13,478 nt of DNA, from the NCBI GenBank assembly GCA_003488145.1, contig DNMQ01000052.1, positions 1 to 13,478 of the forward strand. Reading direction: 5' to 3'. Under the pieces are notes generated by a model. It did not search any database. It was not told where the DNA came from and saw only the letters and a program-made list of their open reading frames with translations. Positions 1 through 5,682 of the stretch are shown here, piece by piece. Numbering within the stretch: the stretch's first letter is position 1; every line of letters starts with the position of its first letter. The translations under genes were made by a program, and so were the position numbers. Source of the stretch: Pseudomonas sp. GTDB lineage: Bacteria; Pseudomonadota; Gammaproteobacteria; Pseudomonadales; Pseudomonadaceae.

Positions 1-497
1 AGCAGGGCGAAACCGACCAGGCCCAGACCGCTCAGCCGCACGCGGGCAAAACTTTCGAGGACCGGCGTGTAGTCCTGCGCCACGCTGATGATGATCGGCT
101 GGCCGTCGCGGCGGTACTCGGCGCGATAACCCAGCAGTCGCTGTTCCTGCGGGCCGTCGAGCAGCTCGTCCGCCAGGCCCGCGCGTTCCGGCCATTCTGG
201 TGAGGCGTCCCACAGCGAGCGGGAGCGCCAGGTGCGCTCGGGCAGTTCGATCTTGAAATAGTGGCCGGAGAACGGCCGTTGATAGCGCGGGTTGAGGCGC
301 TGCACGTCCAGCTGATCGCCGTTCGGCCCCTTCACCAGGGCAATCAGCAGGCCCTCGGTTTCCTCGCGCAGATCGGTTTCCAGACTGCGCCTGAGGCCTG
401 ACTCGAAGAGCCACAGGCTGGTCTGCACCAGCACCAGCGCGACCAGTAGCAGGGTGGCGATCAGTGCCAGGCTGAGGCTGCGCTGAATCGATTTCAC
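1..497 (-). CDS. Sensor histidine kinase, N-terminal part (runs off the window)
   Basis: This is the inner-membrane sensor partner of the adjacent OmpR-type regulator; only the first 165 codons are present. Reading leftward from a GTG at 497, the product begins [10 protein letters not shown]. It has a strong hydrophobic segment at about residues 8-28, then a polar periplasmic domain of about 120 residues (for example [20 protein letters not shown]) and the start of a second membrane segment at about 154-165. That is the usual TM-sensor-TM layout of class I kinases. HAMP, HisKA and ATPase domains should lie beyond the window start. The GTG shares four bases (GTGA) with the regulator stop codon, so the two are translationally coupled; this overlap decides the start. 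Identification as a kinase rests on topology and operon position, since no catalytic motif is in view. The stimulus cannot be read from sequence, but the two PepSY proteins encoded upstream suggest a periplasmic or metal signal. Confidence 0.85.
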   Translation of the reverse strand, partial: MKSIQRSLSLALIATLLLVALVLVQTSLWLFESGLRRSLETDLREETEGLLIALVKGPNGDQLDVQRLNPRYQRPFSGHYFKIELPERTWRSRSLWDASPEWPERAGLADELLDGPQEQRLLGYRAEYRRDGQPIIISVAQDYTPVLESFARVRLSGLGLVGFAL

Positions 498-1159
498 GGC
501 TGGCCGCCGAAGCGATAGCCCTGGCCGCGGCGCGTTTCGATCAGTTCGCGGCCGAGCTTGCCGCGCAGGCGGTTGATATGCACCTCGATGACGTTTGAAT
601 CGCGCTCGGTTTCACCGTCGTACAGGTGTTCGGTCAGCTGGGTTTTCGACAGCAGCTGCCCCGGATGCAGCATGAAATAGCGCAGCAGGCGAAATTCTCC
701 GGCGGTGAGTTCGATGTCCTGACCATCCTTGCGACAGCACTGGCGCGACTCGTCCAGCTCCAGGCCGCCGGCCTGCAACATGGGCTGGTTGGCCAGGCCG
801 TGGGCACGGCGCAGCAGCGCCTGGATACGCAGCAGCAGTTCTTCGGGATGAAAGGGCTTGGTCAGGTAGTCGTCGGCGCCGGCCTTGAGGCCGTCGATGC
901 GCTCGGCCCAGGAGCCGCGCGCGGTAAGGATCAGCACCGGTGTGGTGAGGCCGCCGGCACGCCAGTCGCGCAGCACCTCCAGCCCCGGTTTGCCAGGCAA
1001 TCCGAGGTCGAGAATGATCAGGTCATAGGGCTCGCTGGCGCCCTGGTATCCGGCGTCGCGGCCATCGGCCAGCCAGTCGATGGCATAACCGTTGCGGCTG
1101 AGGCTGGCGACCAGCTCATCGGCCAGTGGGACGTTGTCTTCGACCAGTAGCAGACGCAT
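494..1159 (-). CDS. OmpR/PhoB-family response regulator (QseB/PmrA-like)
   Basis: A 221-aa two-component regulator. The receiver domain (about 1-115) shows the acidic pair E7-D8, phospho-acceptor D51 in [11 protein letters not shown]79 and the conserved K101 in [10 protein letters not shown]-terminal OmpR-type winged helix (about 125-218) ends in the typical [13 protein letters not shown] recognition segment and RGQGYRFG wing. Length is normal for the family. The overall wording resembles the QseB/PmrA/TctD branch. The ATG overlaps the stop codon of the upstream PepSY gene by one base (TGATG on the minus strand), and the stop overlaps the kinase start. All four genes 1781 to 1 therefore look like one transcript. 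By analogy with related PepSY-linked systems it probably controls its own operon and possibly the divergent CusF-like gene; that target assignment is inference. Confidence 0.95.
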   Translation of the reverse strand: MRLLLVEDNVPLADELVASLSRNGYAIDWLADGRDAGYQGASEPYDLIILDLGLPGKPGLEVLRDWRAGGLTTPVLILTARGSWAERIDGLKAGADDYLTKPFHPEELLLRIQALLRRAHGLANQPMLQAGGLELDESRQCCRKDGQDIELTAGEFRLLRYFMLHPGQLLSKTQLTEHLYDGETERDSNVIEVHINRLRGKLGRELIETRRGQGYRFGGQP

Positions 1160-1464
1160 CAGTCTTCTTCATCCTTGAGCAGGCGCCCGTCGCGGGCATC
1201 CAGTTCGAGCTCGCGGGCAACGCCGTCGGTGGTGAGCAATTCGATCTCGTAAACGTAGATGCCATCTTCCTCCTCCAGCTCCGCTTCCAGCAGGCTGGCC
1301 CCCGGATAGCGCTCCATGGCGCGCTGGAGCAGGGCTTCCAGCGGCATGATGAGACCCTCGCGGCGCAGCCGCAGGGCCTCATCCTGGTCCAGGTCGCGGC
1401 TCGCCGCCGGAGTGGCAGCGAGCAGCAGGGTCAGTGGAACGGTTACGAAAAGGGGGGCACGCAT
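1159..1464 (-). CDS. Periplasmic PepSY-domain protein, downstream copy
   Basis: A 101-aa exported protein with a signal peptide ([22 protein letters not shown], cleavage near residue 22), then one small PepSY domain. The motifs [26 protein letters not shown] and the closing [15 protein letters not shown] are typical of the short PepSY proteins encoded beside OmpR-type two-component systems. It is clearly a paralogue of the gene just upstream (shared DEALRLR, ELEEE, YVY, ELDA and LLKD/VLKD blocks). Start at 1464 is preferred over longer in-frame starts because it gives a signal peptide and has a GAGG ribosome site overlapping the stop of the upstream copy, seven bases before ATG. It overlaps the regulator start by one base. 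PepSY domains are proposed to act as inhibitory or sensory modules; the role here (modulating the kinase, or binding metal through its acidic patch) is not established. Confidence 0.9.
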   Translation of the reverse strand: MRAPLFVTVPLTLLLAATPAASRDLDQDEALRLRREGLIMPLEALLQRAMERYPGASLLEAELEEEDGIYVYEIELLTTDGVARELELDARDGRLLKDEED

Positions 1465-1472
1465 GGATGGCC

Positions 1473-1781
1473 TCAGTCGTCCTGATGGTCCTTCAGCACT
1501 TCGCCAGTCTTGGCGTCGAGCTCGACGTCCCATTGCACACCTTTGTCGTCGCGCAGTTCAAGCTGATAGACGTAGCGGCCGTACTCTTCTTCCAGCTCGG
1601 TCTCCTCGACGGTAGCGCCGGGGTGCTTGGCCAGTGCCGCTTCGTTGAGCTTCTCGAACGACTGGATGGTGCCGGCGTCACGCAGGCGCAGGGCTTCATC
1701 CGGGCCGATGTCCTTGGCCAGCGCCAGGTTGGCACCAAGGGCGAGGGTGGCGGCGGTCAGCAGGGTAGTCAGTGTTTTCAT
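1473..1781 (-). CDS. Periplasmic PepSY-domain protein, upstream copy (first gene of the operon)
   Basis: A 102-aa exported PepSY protein with signal peptide MKTLTTLLTAATLALGANLA and predicted cleavage after LALA (residue 22). The mature part has DEALRLRDAG, a GATVEETELEEEYGRYVYQLEL core and the ending ELDAKTGEVLKDHQDD. This is the classic single-PepSY layout: a helix, a beta segment rich in E, then a beta strand with D-x-K-T-G-E. It starts with ATG at 1781 preceded by AGGA about nine bases upstream. Eight bases separate its stop from the start of the second copy, so the pair is a tandem duplication within one operon that continues into the response regulator and kinase. As the first gene it should be the most highly translated. 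Function is inferred only: a periplasmic accessory or a target of the two-component system. Confidence 0.93.
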   Translation of the reverse strand: MKTLTTLLTAATLALGANLALAKDIGPDEALRLRDAGTIQSFEKLNEAALAKHPGATVEETELEEEYGRYVYQLELRDDKGVQWDVELDAKTGEVLKDHQDD

Positions 1782-1864
1782 GGTGTTGATTCCTGTGGTT
1801 GGTTTCGACGATTCACAGGTTACGAGGGCTGGCTTACACGAAACTGAATGTCGCCCGCCGGCTA

Positions 1865-1899
1865 CGAATGCACCATTCGAGCGAGGGCGCCGAGCGCCC
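1865..1899. promoter_or_regulatory. Two adjacent 6-3-6 palindromes in the divergent PepSY/CusF-like promoter gap
   Basis: Two perfect inverted repeats lie in the 162-bp gap between divergent genes: CGAATG-CAC-CATTCG (1865-1879) and GGGCGC-CGA-GCGCCC (1885-1899). Both have six-base arms and a three-base centre, and their centres are 20 bp apart, close to two helical turns. The geometry suits dimeric regulator operators, but the arms differ in sequence, so they need not bind the same protein. The second could also be a simple GC hairpin. No convincing -35/-10 pair was found in this gap. Confidence 0.35.
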
Positions 1900-1943
1900 C
1901 GGCGACTACGCTTGCAGTGGTTCATCAGATGACGGGTAGCGCC

Positions 1944-2303
1944 ATGAAACCTCTGTCGTTCTCGCTGTTGGCTGCGCTCTGGCTGAGCAGCGGCCACGCC
2001 TTGGCAGAAGACCTGCTCAAGCCCTCCACGGCTGCGCCAGCGGTGGACGATGTTCTGCCCGGTGACGGTCTGGAAGCCGCCACCACTCACCAGGCCCAGG
2101 GTGTGATCCGCGAGCTGGACCGACACCAGGGCAGCGTCACCATCGCCCACGAGGCGATACCGGAGCTGAAGTGGCCGGCGATGGTGATGCCGTTCAAGGC
2201 CAGCGCCGCTCAGCTGCAGGGGCTGGGCGTGGGCGATGCGGTGGAGTTTCGCTTCACCGACGGCGAGATGGACCCGCAGATCGTCAGCATCCGGCGACGT
2301 TAG
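1944..2303 (+). CDS. CusF-like periplasmic Cu(I)/Ag(I)-binding protein
   Basis: A 119-aa exported protein with signal peptide MKPLSFSLLAALWLSSGHALA, a linker of about 25 residues, then a CusF_Ec-type small beta-barrel (about 48-117). The Cu(I)/Ag(I) ligands of E. coli CusF (H36, W44, M47, M49) map to H69, W77, M80 and M82 in AHEAIPELKWPAMVMPF with identical spacing, so metal binding is very likely. In the known Cus system CusF hands Cu(I)/Ag(I) to the CusCBA efflux pump. No CusA, CusB or CusC gene is beside it here, so the partner is unknown. ATG 1944 is chosen for the signal peptide; an in-frame ATG at 1929 would add only MTGSA. The ribosome site is weak. It is divergent from the PepSY/two-component operon, and its stop lies one base from the stop of the convergent DUF899 gene. 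Confidence 0.9.
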   Translation: MKPLSFSLLAALWLSSGHALAEDLLKPSTAAPAVDDVLPGDGLEAATTHQAQGVIRELDRHQGSVTIAHEAIPELKWPAMVMPFKASAAQLQGLGVGDAVEFRFTDGEMDPQIVSIRRR

Positions 2304-2304
2304 C

Positions 2305-3084
2305 TCAGCGCCGCATCTGCTCGTGGCAGCAGCCGGCGGCCGGCTCCGTTCGCCCGTCAGCGGCGACGCGATCATCGCTGTCGTAGCGGTCATGCAGACG
2401 GACCCAGTCGGTAAGGTCGTGTCGCGGGCCGGTCTCGTTGCGGCCGTTCGGCGTCATGTCCAGCAGCACGTAGGTACCGAGCAGCTCTTCGGCGCCGCGA
2501 CCAAAGGCCGAAAAGGTGTGGAAGATCTCGCCCTGTGTGTCCCGGTAGAAGACGCTGAAACCCGACAGCTCCTCGCAGACGAAGGGCTGCCAGGCATAGT
2601 TGTAGAAAACCTTGCCCTCGACGATGTCCTCGTCATCGAAGGAGACGTGAAAGTCGCGGTTGAACGAGCTGCCGGCCGACGACAGCCAGCGGAACTGCCA
2701 GCCCATGCGCTGGCGGAAAGCCTCCAGCCGGTCGAACGGCGCGCGGGAAATGGCGGCGAAGCTGACGTCATGCTGCAGCAGGTGCAGTAGCGCACCGCCG
2801 ATATGATCGGCCTCGAACGAACAGCCGACGCACCCCTCGGTCCAGTCCGGGCCGAACATGAAGTGCTTGATCACCAGCTGGCTGCGACCCTCGAACAGCT
2901 CGCTCAGGCGGACCGCGCCGCTGGCATCGTGAAAGCGATAGTCCTGCGCAAGGCGTCGCCAGGGCAGTTGCCGACGCTTTTCGCTGAGCGCATCGCGCTG
3001 GCGGGTGAGCTGTTTCTCTTCCTGCAGATGGGCGCTGTGGGCGGCCAGCCAGTCCTGATCGGATACGACCTTGTGCGTTGCCAT
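2305..3084 (-). CDS. DUF899-family thioredoxin-like protein
   Basis: A 259-aa cytoplasmic protein of the DUF899 family, a thioredoxin/AhpC-like fold of unproven function. Family hallmarks visible are KHFMFGPDWTEGCVGCSFEADHIG with a C85-x-x-C88 pair at the expected active-site position, SFNRDFHVSFDDE, a VFYRDTQGEIFHTFSAFGRG strand-turn, and a late LLDMTPNGRNE motif. The N-terminus (about 1-50) is the charged helix typical of the family (EEKQLTRQRDALSEKRRQLPW). Start at 3084 is supported by a strong GGAGG six bases before ATG. The C-terminal tail carries an extra CCH (GCCHEQMRR), which may be strain-specific. It is monocistronic, divergent from the PepSY gene at 3311 and convergent with the CusF-like gene with one base between stop codons. 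A redox role is plausible from the CxxC pair but is inference. Confidence 0.92.
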   Translation of the reverse strand: MATHKVVSDQDWLAAHSAHLQEEKQLTRQRDALSEKRRQLPWRRLAQDYRFHDASGAVRLSELFEGRSQLVIKHFMFGPDWTEGCVGCSFEADHIGGALLHLLQHDVSFAAISRAPFDRLEAFRQRMGWQFRWLSSAGSSFNRDFHVSFDDEDIVEGKVFYNYAWQPFVCEELSGFSVFYRDTQGEIFHTFSAFGRGAEELLGTYVLLDMTPNGRNETGPRHDLTDWVRLHDRYDSDDRVAADGRTEPAAGCCHEQMRR

Positions 3085-3221
3085 GTAGACCTCCGGGGCG
3101 CGGATTGGGAGCGGGCGCGGAGCCACTGCCGCGCGGCAATGGCCCTGTGACAGAGTCGATTGGCGCCGGGCGAAATCGACATCGGGCCAGTGAGCGTCCG
3201 GCGCCTGGCGGCGCGGCGGTT

Positions 3222-3249
3222 GAACTTAGCGGCCGCCGCTGCGCTCGTA
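3222..3249 (+). promoter_or_regulatory. Candidate AlgU/RpoE-type (ECF sigma) promoter for the PepSY gene at 3311
   Basis: GAACTT at 3222-3227 is an exact match to the AlgU/RpoE -35 element. After a 17-base spacer comes TCGTA (3245-3249), fitting the TCNNA -10; algD in P. aeruginosa uses GAACTT-N17-TCCTA. The predicted transcript would start near 3256, giving a leader of about 55 bases. The call rests on motif and spacing only. Confidence 0.5.
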
Positions 3250-3259
3250 ATTCATGCAG

Positions 3260-3277
3260 GGGCCAACCGTATGGCCC
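3260..3277 (+). promoter_or_regulatory. Small hairpin in the 5' leader of the PepSY gene at 3311
   Basis: GGGCCA (3260-3265), loop ACCGTA, TGGCCC (3272-3277): a perfect six-base stem inside the predicted leader and upstream of the AAGGA ribosome site (about 3295-3300). It could stabilise the messenger 5' end or act as a minor operator. No function is demonstrated. Confidence 0.3.
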
Positions 3278-3310
3278 GATCTGATCCCGTTCGAAGAAGG
3301 AATAAACGAG

Positions 3311-3574
3311 ATGTACAACAAGACACTGACCGCCGCCCTCGCCGTTGCCATCCTCGGTTCTGGTGCTGCCTTCGCCGCCGACAAGCCCGGCGCCGACTGG
3401 ATCAGCCTTGAGCAGGCCGTAGAGAAAGCCAAGGCCGCCGGCTACACCGAGCTGCATGGCATCGAGGCCGATGACAATGGCTGGGAAGGCGAGGGCATGA
3501 AGCAGGACGGCAAGAAGTACGAGTTCAGCATCGATGGCCGCACCGGCGAGGTGACCAAGGAAAAGGTTGATTGA
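3311..3574 (+). CDS. Periplasmic PepSY-domain protein (distinct subfamily)
   Basis: An 87-aa exported protein with signal peptide MYNKTLTAALAVAILGSGAAFA (cleavage near residue 22) and a compact PepSY domain: WISLEQAVEKAKAAGYTELHGIEADD, then KYEFSIDGRTGEVTKEKVD. The closing D-G-R-T-G-E turn is the PepSY signature. It differs from the two tandem copies at 1159-1781 (lysine-rich, shorter, no ELEEE block), so it is an older paralogue rather than part of that duplication. Start at 3311 is supported by AAGGA nine to ten bases upstream and by the signal peptide. It looks monocistronic: a strong hairpin follows at 3605-3645, before the next gene. An AlgU-type promoter candidate upstream suggests envelope-stress control. 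Its biochemical function is unknown. Confidence 0.9.
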   Translation: MYNKTLTAALAVAILGSGAAFAADKPGADWISLEQAVEKAKAAGYTELHGIEADDNGWEGEGMKQDGKKYEFSIDGRTGEVTKEKVD

Positions 3575-3604
3575 GCCTAAGCGCCCCTCTCGCCTGGCGT
3601 CTTC

Positions 3605-3645
3605 GCTGAGCGCATTGCCTGCCTTATGGCGGTGCTGCGCTCAGC
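3605..3645 (+). terminator. Strong hairpin after the PepSY gene, terminator-like
   Basis: GCTGAGCGCA (3605-3614) and TGCGCTCAGC (3636-3645) are perfect 10-base inverted arms. The 21-base loop contains a further GCC-TTAT-GGC mini-stem. It begins 30 bases after the PepSY stop. No U-tract follows, so it is not a textbook intrinsic terminator; it may instead protect the 3' end. A second small stem, CTCCCG-CAA-CGGGAG, follows at 3663-3677. Confidence 0.4.
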
Positions 3646-3737
3646 AGCCACTTACCACAGCGCTCCCGCAACGGGAGGCAGCTACCGACAGAGCGGGTAT
3701 CATCCACCTCCCTCGTCGCTACCGTGTAGCTGCATTC

Positions 3738-4622
3738 ATGTCCGCTTCCAGCTCCCGCCCCAGCACCCTGCATCTGCCGCCAGGTGATTGGCCTACCGTG
3801 CTCGACTGCCTGTGCGCCCACTTCCCGGCGATTAGTCGCGATACCTGGCTCGATCGCATCGCCCGCGGCCGCGTGCTTGATGCGCAGATGCAGCCGATCG
3901 ATGCCGCGCAGGCCTATCGGGTAGGCATGCGCATTCATTACTTTCGCGAAGTGCCGAATGAGACCCCGGTGCCGTTCGAAGAACGCATCCTGCATGTCGA
4001 CGAGCATCTGGTGGTAGCCGACAAACCGCACTTTCTCTCGGTGATGCCGGCCGGCGAATACGTCAACGAAACCCTGCTGGCGCGGCTCAGCAAACGGCTG
4101 GGTAACGCCGATCTGGTGCCGATTCATCGTATCGATCGGCTCACCGCCGGTCTGGTGCTGTTCTCGGCCAACCGGAAAAGCCGTGGTGCCTACCAGGCGC
4201 TGTTCCGTGAGCGGGAGATCAGCAAGCGCTACGAGGCAATCTGCCCGGCGCTGCCGCATCTCGAATTTCCCCTGCGCCGACGCCTGTGCATGGTGCCGGG
4301 CGACCCCTTCTTCCTGATGCGTGAGGGCGCCGGCGAGCCGAACAGCGAAACGCTGATCGAGGTGCTCGAACGGCGCGGCGACCTCTGGCGCTACGGGCTC
4401 TCCCCCATCAGCGGCAAAAAGCACCAGCTGCGCCTGCACATGGCCACGCTCGGCGCCGGTATCTGCAATGACCCGTTCTATCCCGAGCTGCTCGAGCGCA
4501 GCGAGCGTGAGGCCGACGACTACGCGCGGCCACTGAAGCTGCTGGCGCGTGGATTGCGCTTCAGCGATCCGCTGAGCGGAGCGCTGCGCGAATTCGAGAG
4601 CACGTTGCAACTGGACTGGTAA
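3738..4622 (+). CDS. RluA-family RNA pseudouridine synthase
   Basis: A 294-aa enzyme converting specific uridines in rRNA or tRNA to pseudouridine. The catalytic motif HRIDRLTAGLVLF holds the nucleophile D133, matching HRLDxxTSG of the RluA family. LHVDEHLVVADKPHFLSV (about 85-102) is the family's 'D..LLVVNKP' strand, and GKKHQLRLHMATLGAGICNDPFY is the usual 'KTHQIRVH...G.PI.GD..Y' block near the C-terminus. Residues 15-70 (GDWPTVLDCLCAHFP, RGRVLDAQ) form an S4-like N-terminal part. Start at 3738 is chosen because upstream in-frame sequence is not protein-like and homologues begin shortly before LPPG; the ribosome site is weak. The exact target uridine cannot be assigned. It is followed by the glycosylase gene after a 66-base gap, possibly co-transcribed. 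Confidence 0.92.
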   Translation: MSASSSRPSTLHLPPGDWPTVLDCLCAHFPAISRDTWLDRIARGRVLDAQMQPIDAAQAYRVGMRIHYFREVPNETPVPFEERILHVDEHLVVADKPHFLSVMPAGEYVNETLLARLSKRLGNADLVPIHRIDRLTAGLVLFSANRKSRGAYQALFREREISKRYEAICPALPHLEFPLRRRLCMVPGDPFFLMREGAGEPNSETLIEVLERRGDLWRYGLSPISGKKHQLRLHMATLGAGICNDPFYPELLERSEREADDYARPLKLLARGLRFSDPLSGALREFESTLQLDW

Positions 4623-4688
4623 CGGCGGGCGCACCTTCGCGGCATTGGCGAGTCTCAAATCCAAGACAGCCCAGCCCCTGGTGCAGCC

Positions 4689-5471
4689 ATGCCCGAAGGT
4701 CCTTCCATCGTCATCCTGCGTGAAGAAGTCGCGGCATTCGCCGGGCGCACCATCGAACGTGCCGAGGGCAGCGCCAAGATCGACATGTCCCGGCTGGCCG
4801 GTCAGGTGGTGCGTGGCTTCCATAGCTGGGGCAAGCATTTCCTGATCGAGCTGGACGACGTCTCCGTCCGCATCCACCTGCTGCTGTTCGGCAGCTACCG
4901 CATCAACGAGCGCAAGGACGCCGTAGCGCGGCTGAGCCTGGGCTTTGCCAACGGCGAGCTGAACTTCTACGCCTGCTCGGTGCAGTTGATCGAAGGGCCG
5001 CTGGACGCGACGTACGACTGGAGCATGGACCTGATGAGCGACGCCTGGAGCCCGCGCGCCACGCTCAAGCGGCTGCGCGAACGTCCGCGGCTATTGGCCT
5101 GCGATGCGCTGCTCGACCAGACGCTGTTCGCCGGCTCCGGCAACATCATCAAGAACGAGGTGCTCTACCGCATCCGCGTGCACCCGCTGTCGCTGATCGG
5201 CGAGCTGCCGGCGGCCAAGCTGCGCGAGCTGGTGCGTGAGGCGCGTACCTACAGCTTCGAGTTTCTCGAGTGGAAGCGGGCCGGTGTGCTCAAGGCGCAC
5301 TGGCTGGCCCACGGCAAGACCACCTGCGTGCGCTGCCGGATTCCCCTGGTCAGGGTGAAAGAGCTGGGGCGCAGCCAGCGCCGGGCATTCTTCTGCGAGC
5401 GCTGCCAGAAGCGTTATGGCGACTCAGCGCAGATCGCGGCCGACGAGCCGAGCGCGGTGGATGAGGGGTAG
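4689..5471 (+). CDS. Fpg/Nei-family DNA glycosylase / AP lyase (endonuclease VIII-like)
   Basis: A 260-aa base-excision repair enzyme that should remove oxidised bases and cleave the abasic strand. The N-terminus MPEGPS provides the catalytic proline P2 and acid E3, and this fixes the start at 4689. K49 in SWGKHFLIEL corresponds to the conserved beta-domain lysine. The helix-two-turn-helix lies at about 140-166 (LLDQTLFAGSGNIIKNEVLY). A C-terminal zinc finger has C213-x2-C216 and C236-x2-C239, with R231/R232 at the tip, as in bacterial Fpg/Nei. MPEGPS and the zinc finger favour a Nei-like rather than Fpg assignment, but substrate preference cannot be settled. The TAG stop lies inside the GTAG head of an intergenic repeat, so the repeat supplies the stop codon or arrived at the very end of the gene. 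Convergent with the PRPP synthetase gene. Confidence 0.9.
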   Translation: MPEGPSIVILREEVAAFAGRTIERAEGSAKIDMSRLAGQVVRGFHSWGKHFLIELDDVSVRIHLLLFGSYRINERKDAVARLSLGFANGELNFYACSVQLIEGPLDATYDWSMDLMSDAWSPRATLKRLRERPRLLACDALLDQTLFAGSGNIIKNEVLYRIRVHPLSLIGELPAAKLRELVREARTYSFEFLEWKRAGVLKAHWLAHGKTTCVRCRIPLVRVKELGRSQRRAFFCERCQKRYGDSAQIAADEPSAVDEG

Positions 5472-5499
5472 GGTGTACAACGGCGCAGCCTTCTCCACG
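5468..5499 (+). repeat. GTAG-headed palindromic repeat, unit A (direct)
   Basis: GTAGGGTGTACAACGGCGCA continuing to CCTTCTCCACG. A degenerate member of a family with consensus GTAGGGTGGATAACGGC, a short centre, then GCCTTNTCCACC. The GTAG head and imperfect palindrome resemble the REP elements of pseudomonads. It contains the stop codon of the upstream glycosylase gene. Confidence 0.75.
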
Positions 5500-5538
5500 C
5501 GGTTGATCTGCCGCCGCCGAGGTGGTTCGCCGGGTTTC

Positions 5539-5568
5539 GGTGGAAAAGCTGCGCGTTTTCCACCCTAC
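5539..5568 (-). repeat. GTAG-headed palindromic repeat, unit B (inverted)
   Basis: Inverted copy with a perfect nine-base stem, GGTGGAAAA (5539-5547) and TTTTCCACC (5556-5564), around the eight-base loop GCTGCGCG. It ends with CTAC, the complement of the GTAG head. Together with unit A it forms a head-to-head pair able to fold as one long cruciform or act as a bidirectional terminator between convergent genes. Confidence 0.8.
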
Positions 5569-5616
5569 GGCGGCCGTGGTGTTGGTGCGTAGATGGCCGA
5601 CCGGTGCAGGATGCTC

Positions 5617-5648
5617 GTAGGGTGGACAACGGCACCGTCTTGTCCACG
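5617..5648 (+). repeat. GTAG-headed palindromic repeat, unit C (direct)
   Basis: GTAGGGTGGACAACGGCACC followed by GTCTTGTCCACG. It has a perfect eight-base stem, GTGGACAA (5622-5629) and TTGTCCAC (5640-5647), around a 10-base loop. Third member of the + - + triplet, ending 35 bases before the stop codon of the PRPP synthetase gene. Confidence 0.8.
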
Positions 5649-5682
5649 AGGCGGTTGGCTCCGCTGCGCGTTGCCTATCGCC

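Noticed and set aside
1819..1837. GTTAC / CTTAC direct repeat as a response-regulator box
   Set aside because: The 14-base period does not fit the roughly 10-11-base spacing of OmpR-family tandem half-sites, and no -35/-10 is appropriately placed.
3213..3239. GCGGCGG-N13-CCGCCGC inverted repeat as an operator
   Set aside because: Arms are simple GC triplet runs expected by chance in this composition, and it overlaps the better-supported GAACTT promoter candidate.
3624..4877. 417-codon minus-strand open frame opposite the pseudouridine synthase and glycosylase genes
   Set aside because: It spans two well-supported plus-strand genes and the gap between them; no recognisable motif. Shadow frame.
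5468..5648. CRISPR-like interpretation of the repeat triplet
   Set aside because: Only three degenerate units, alternating in orientation and with unequal spacers, and no cas genes. REP-type palindromes explain it better.
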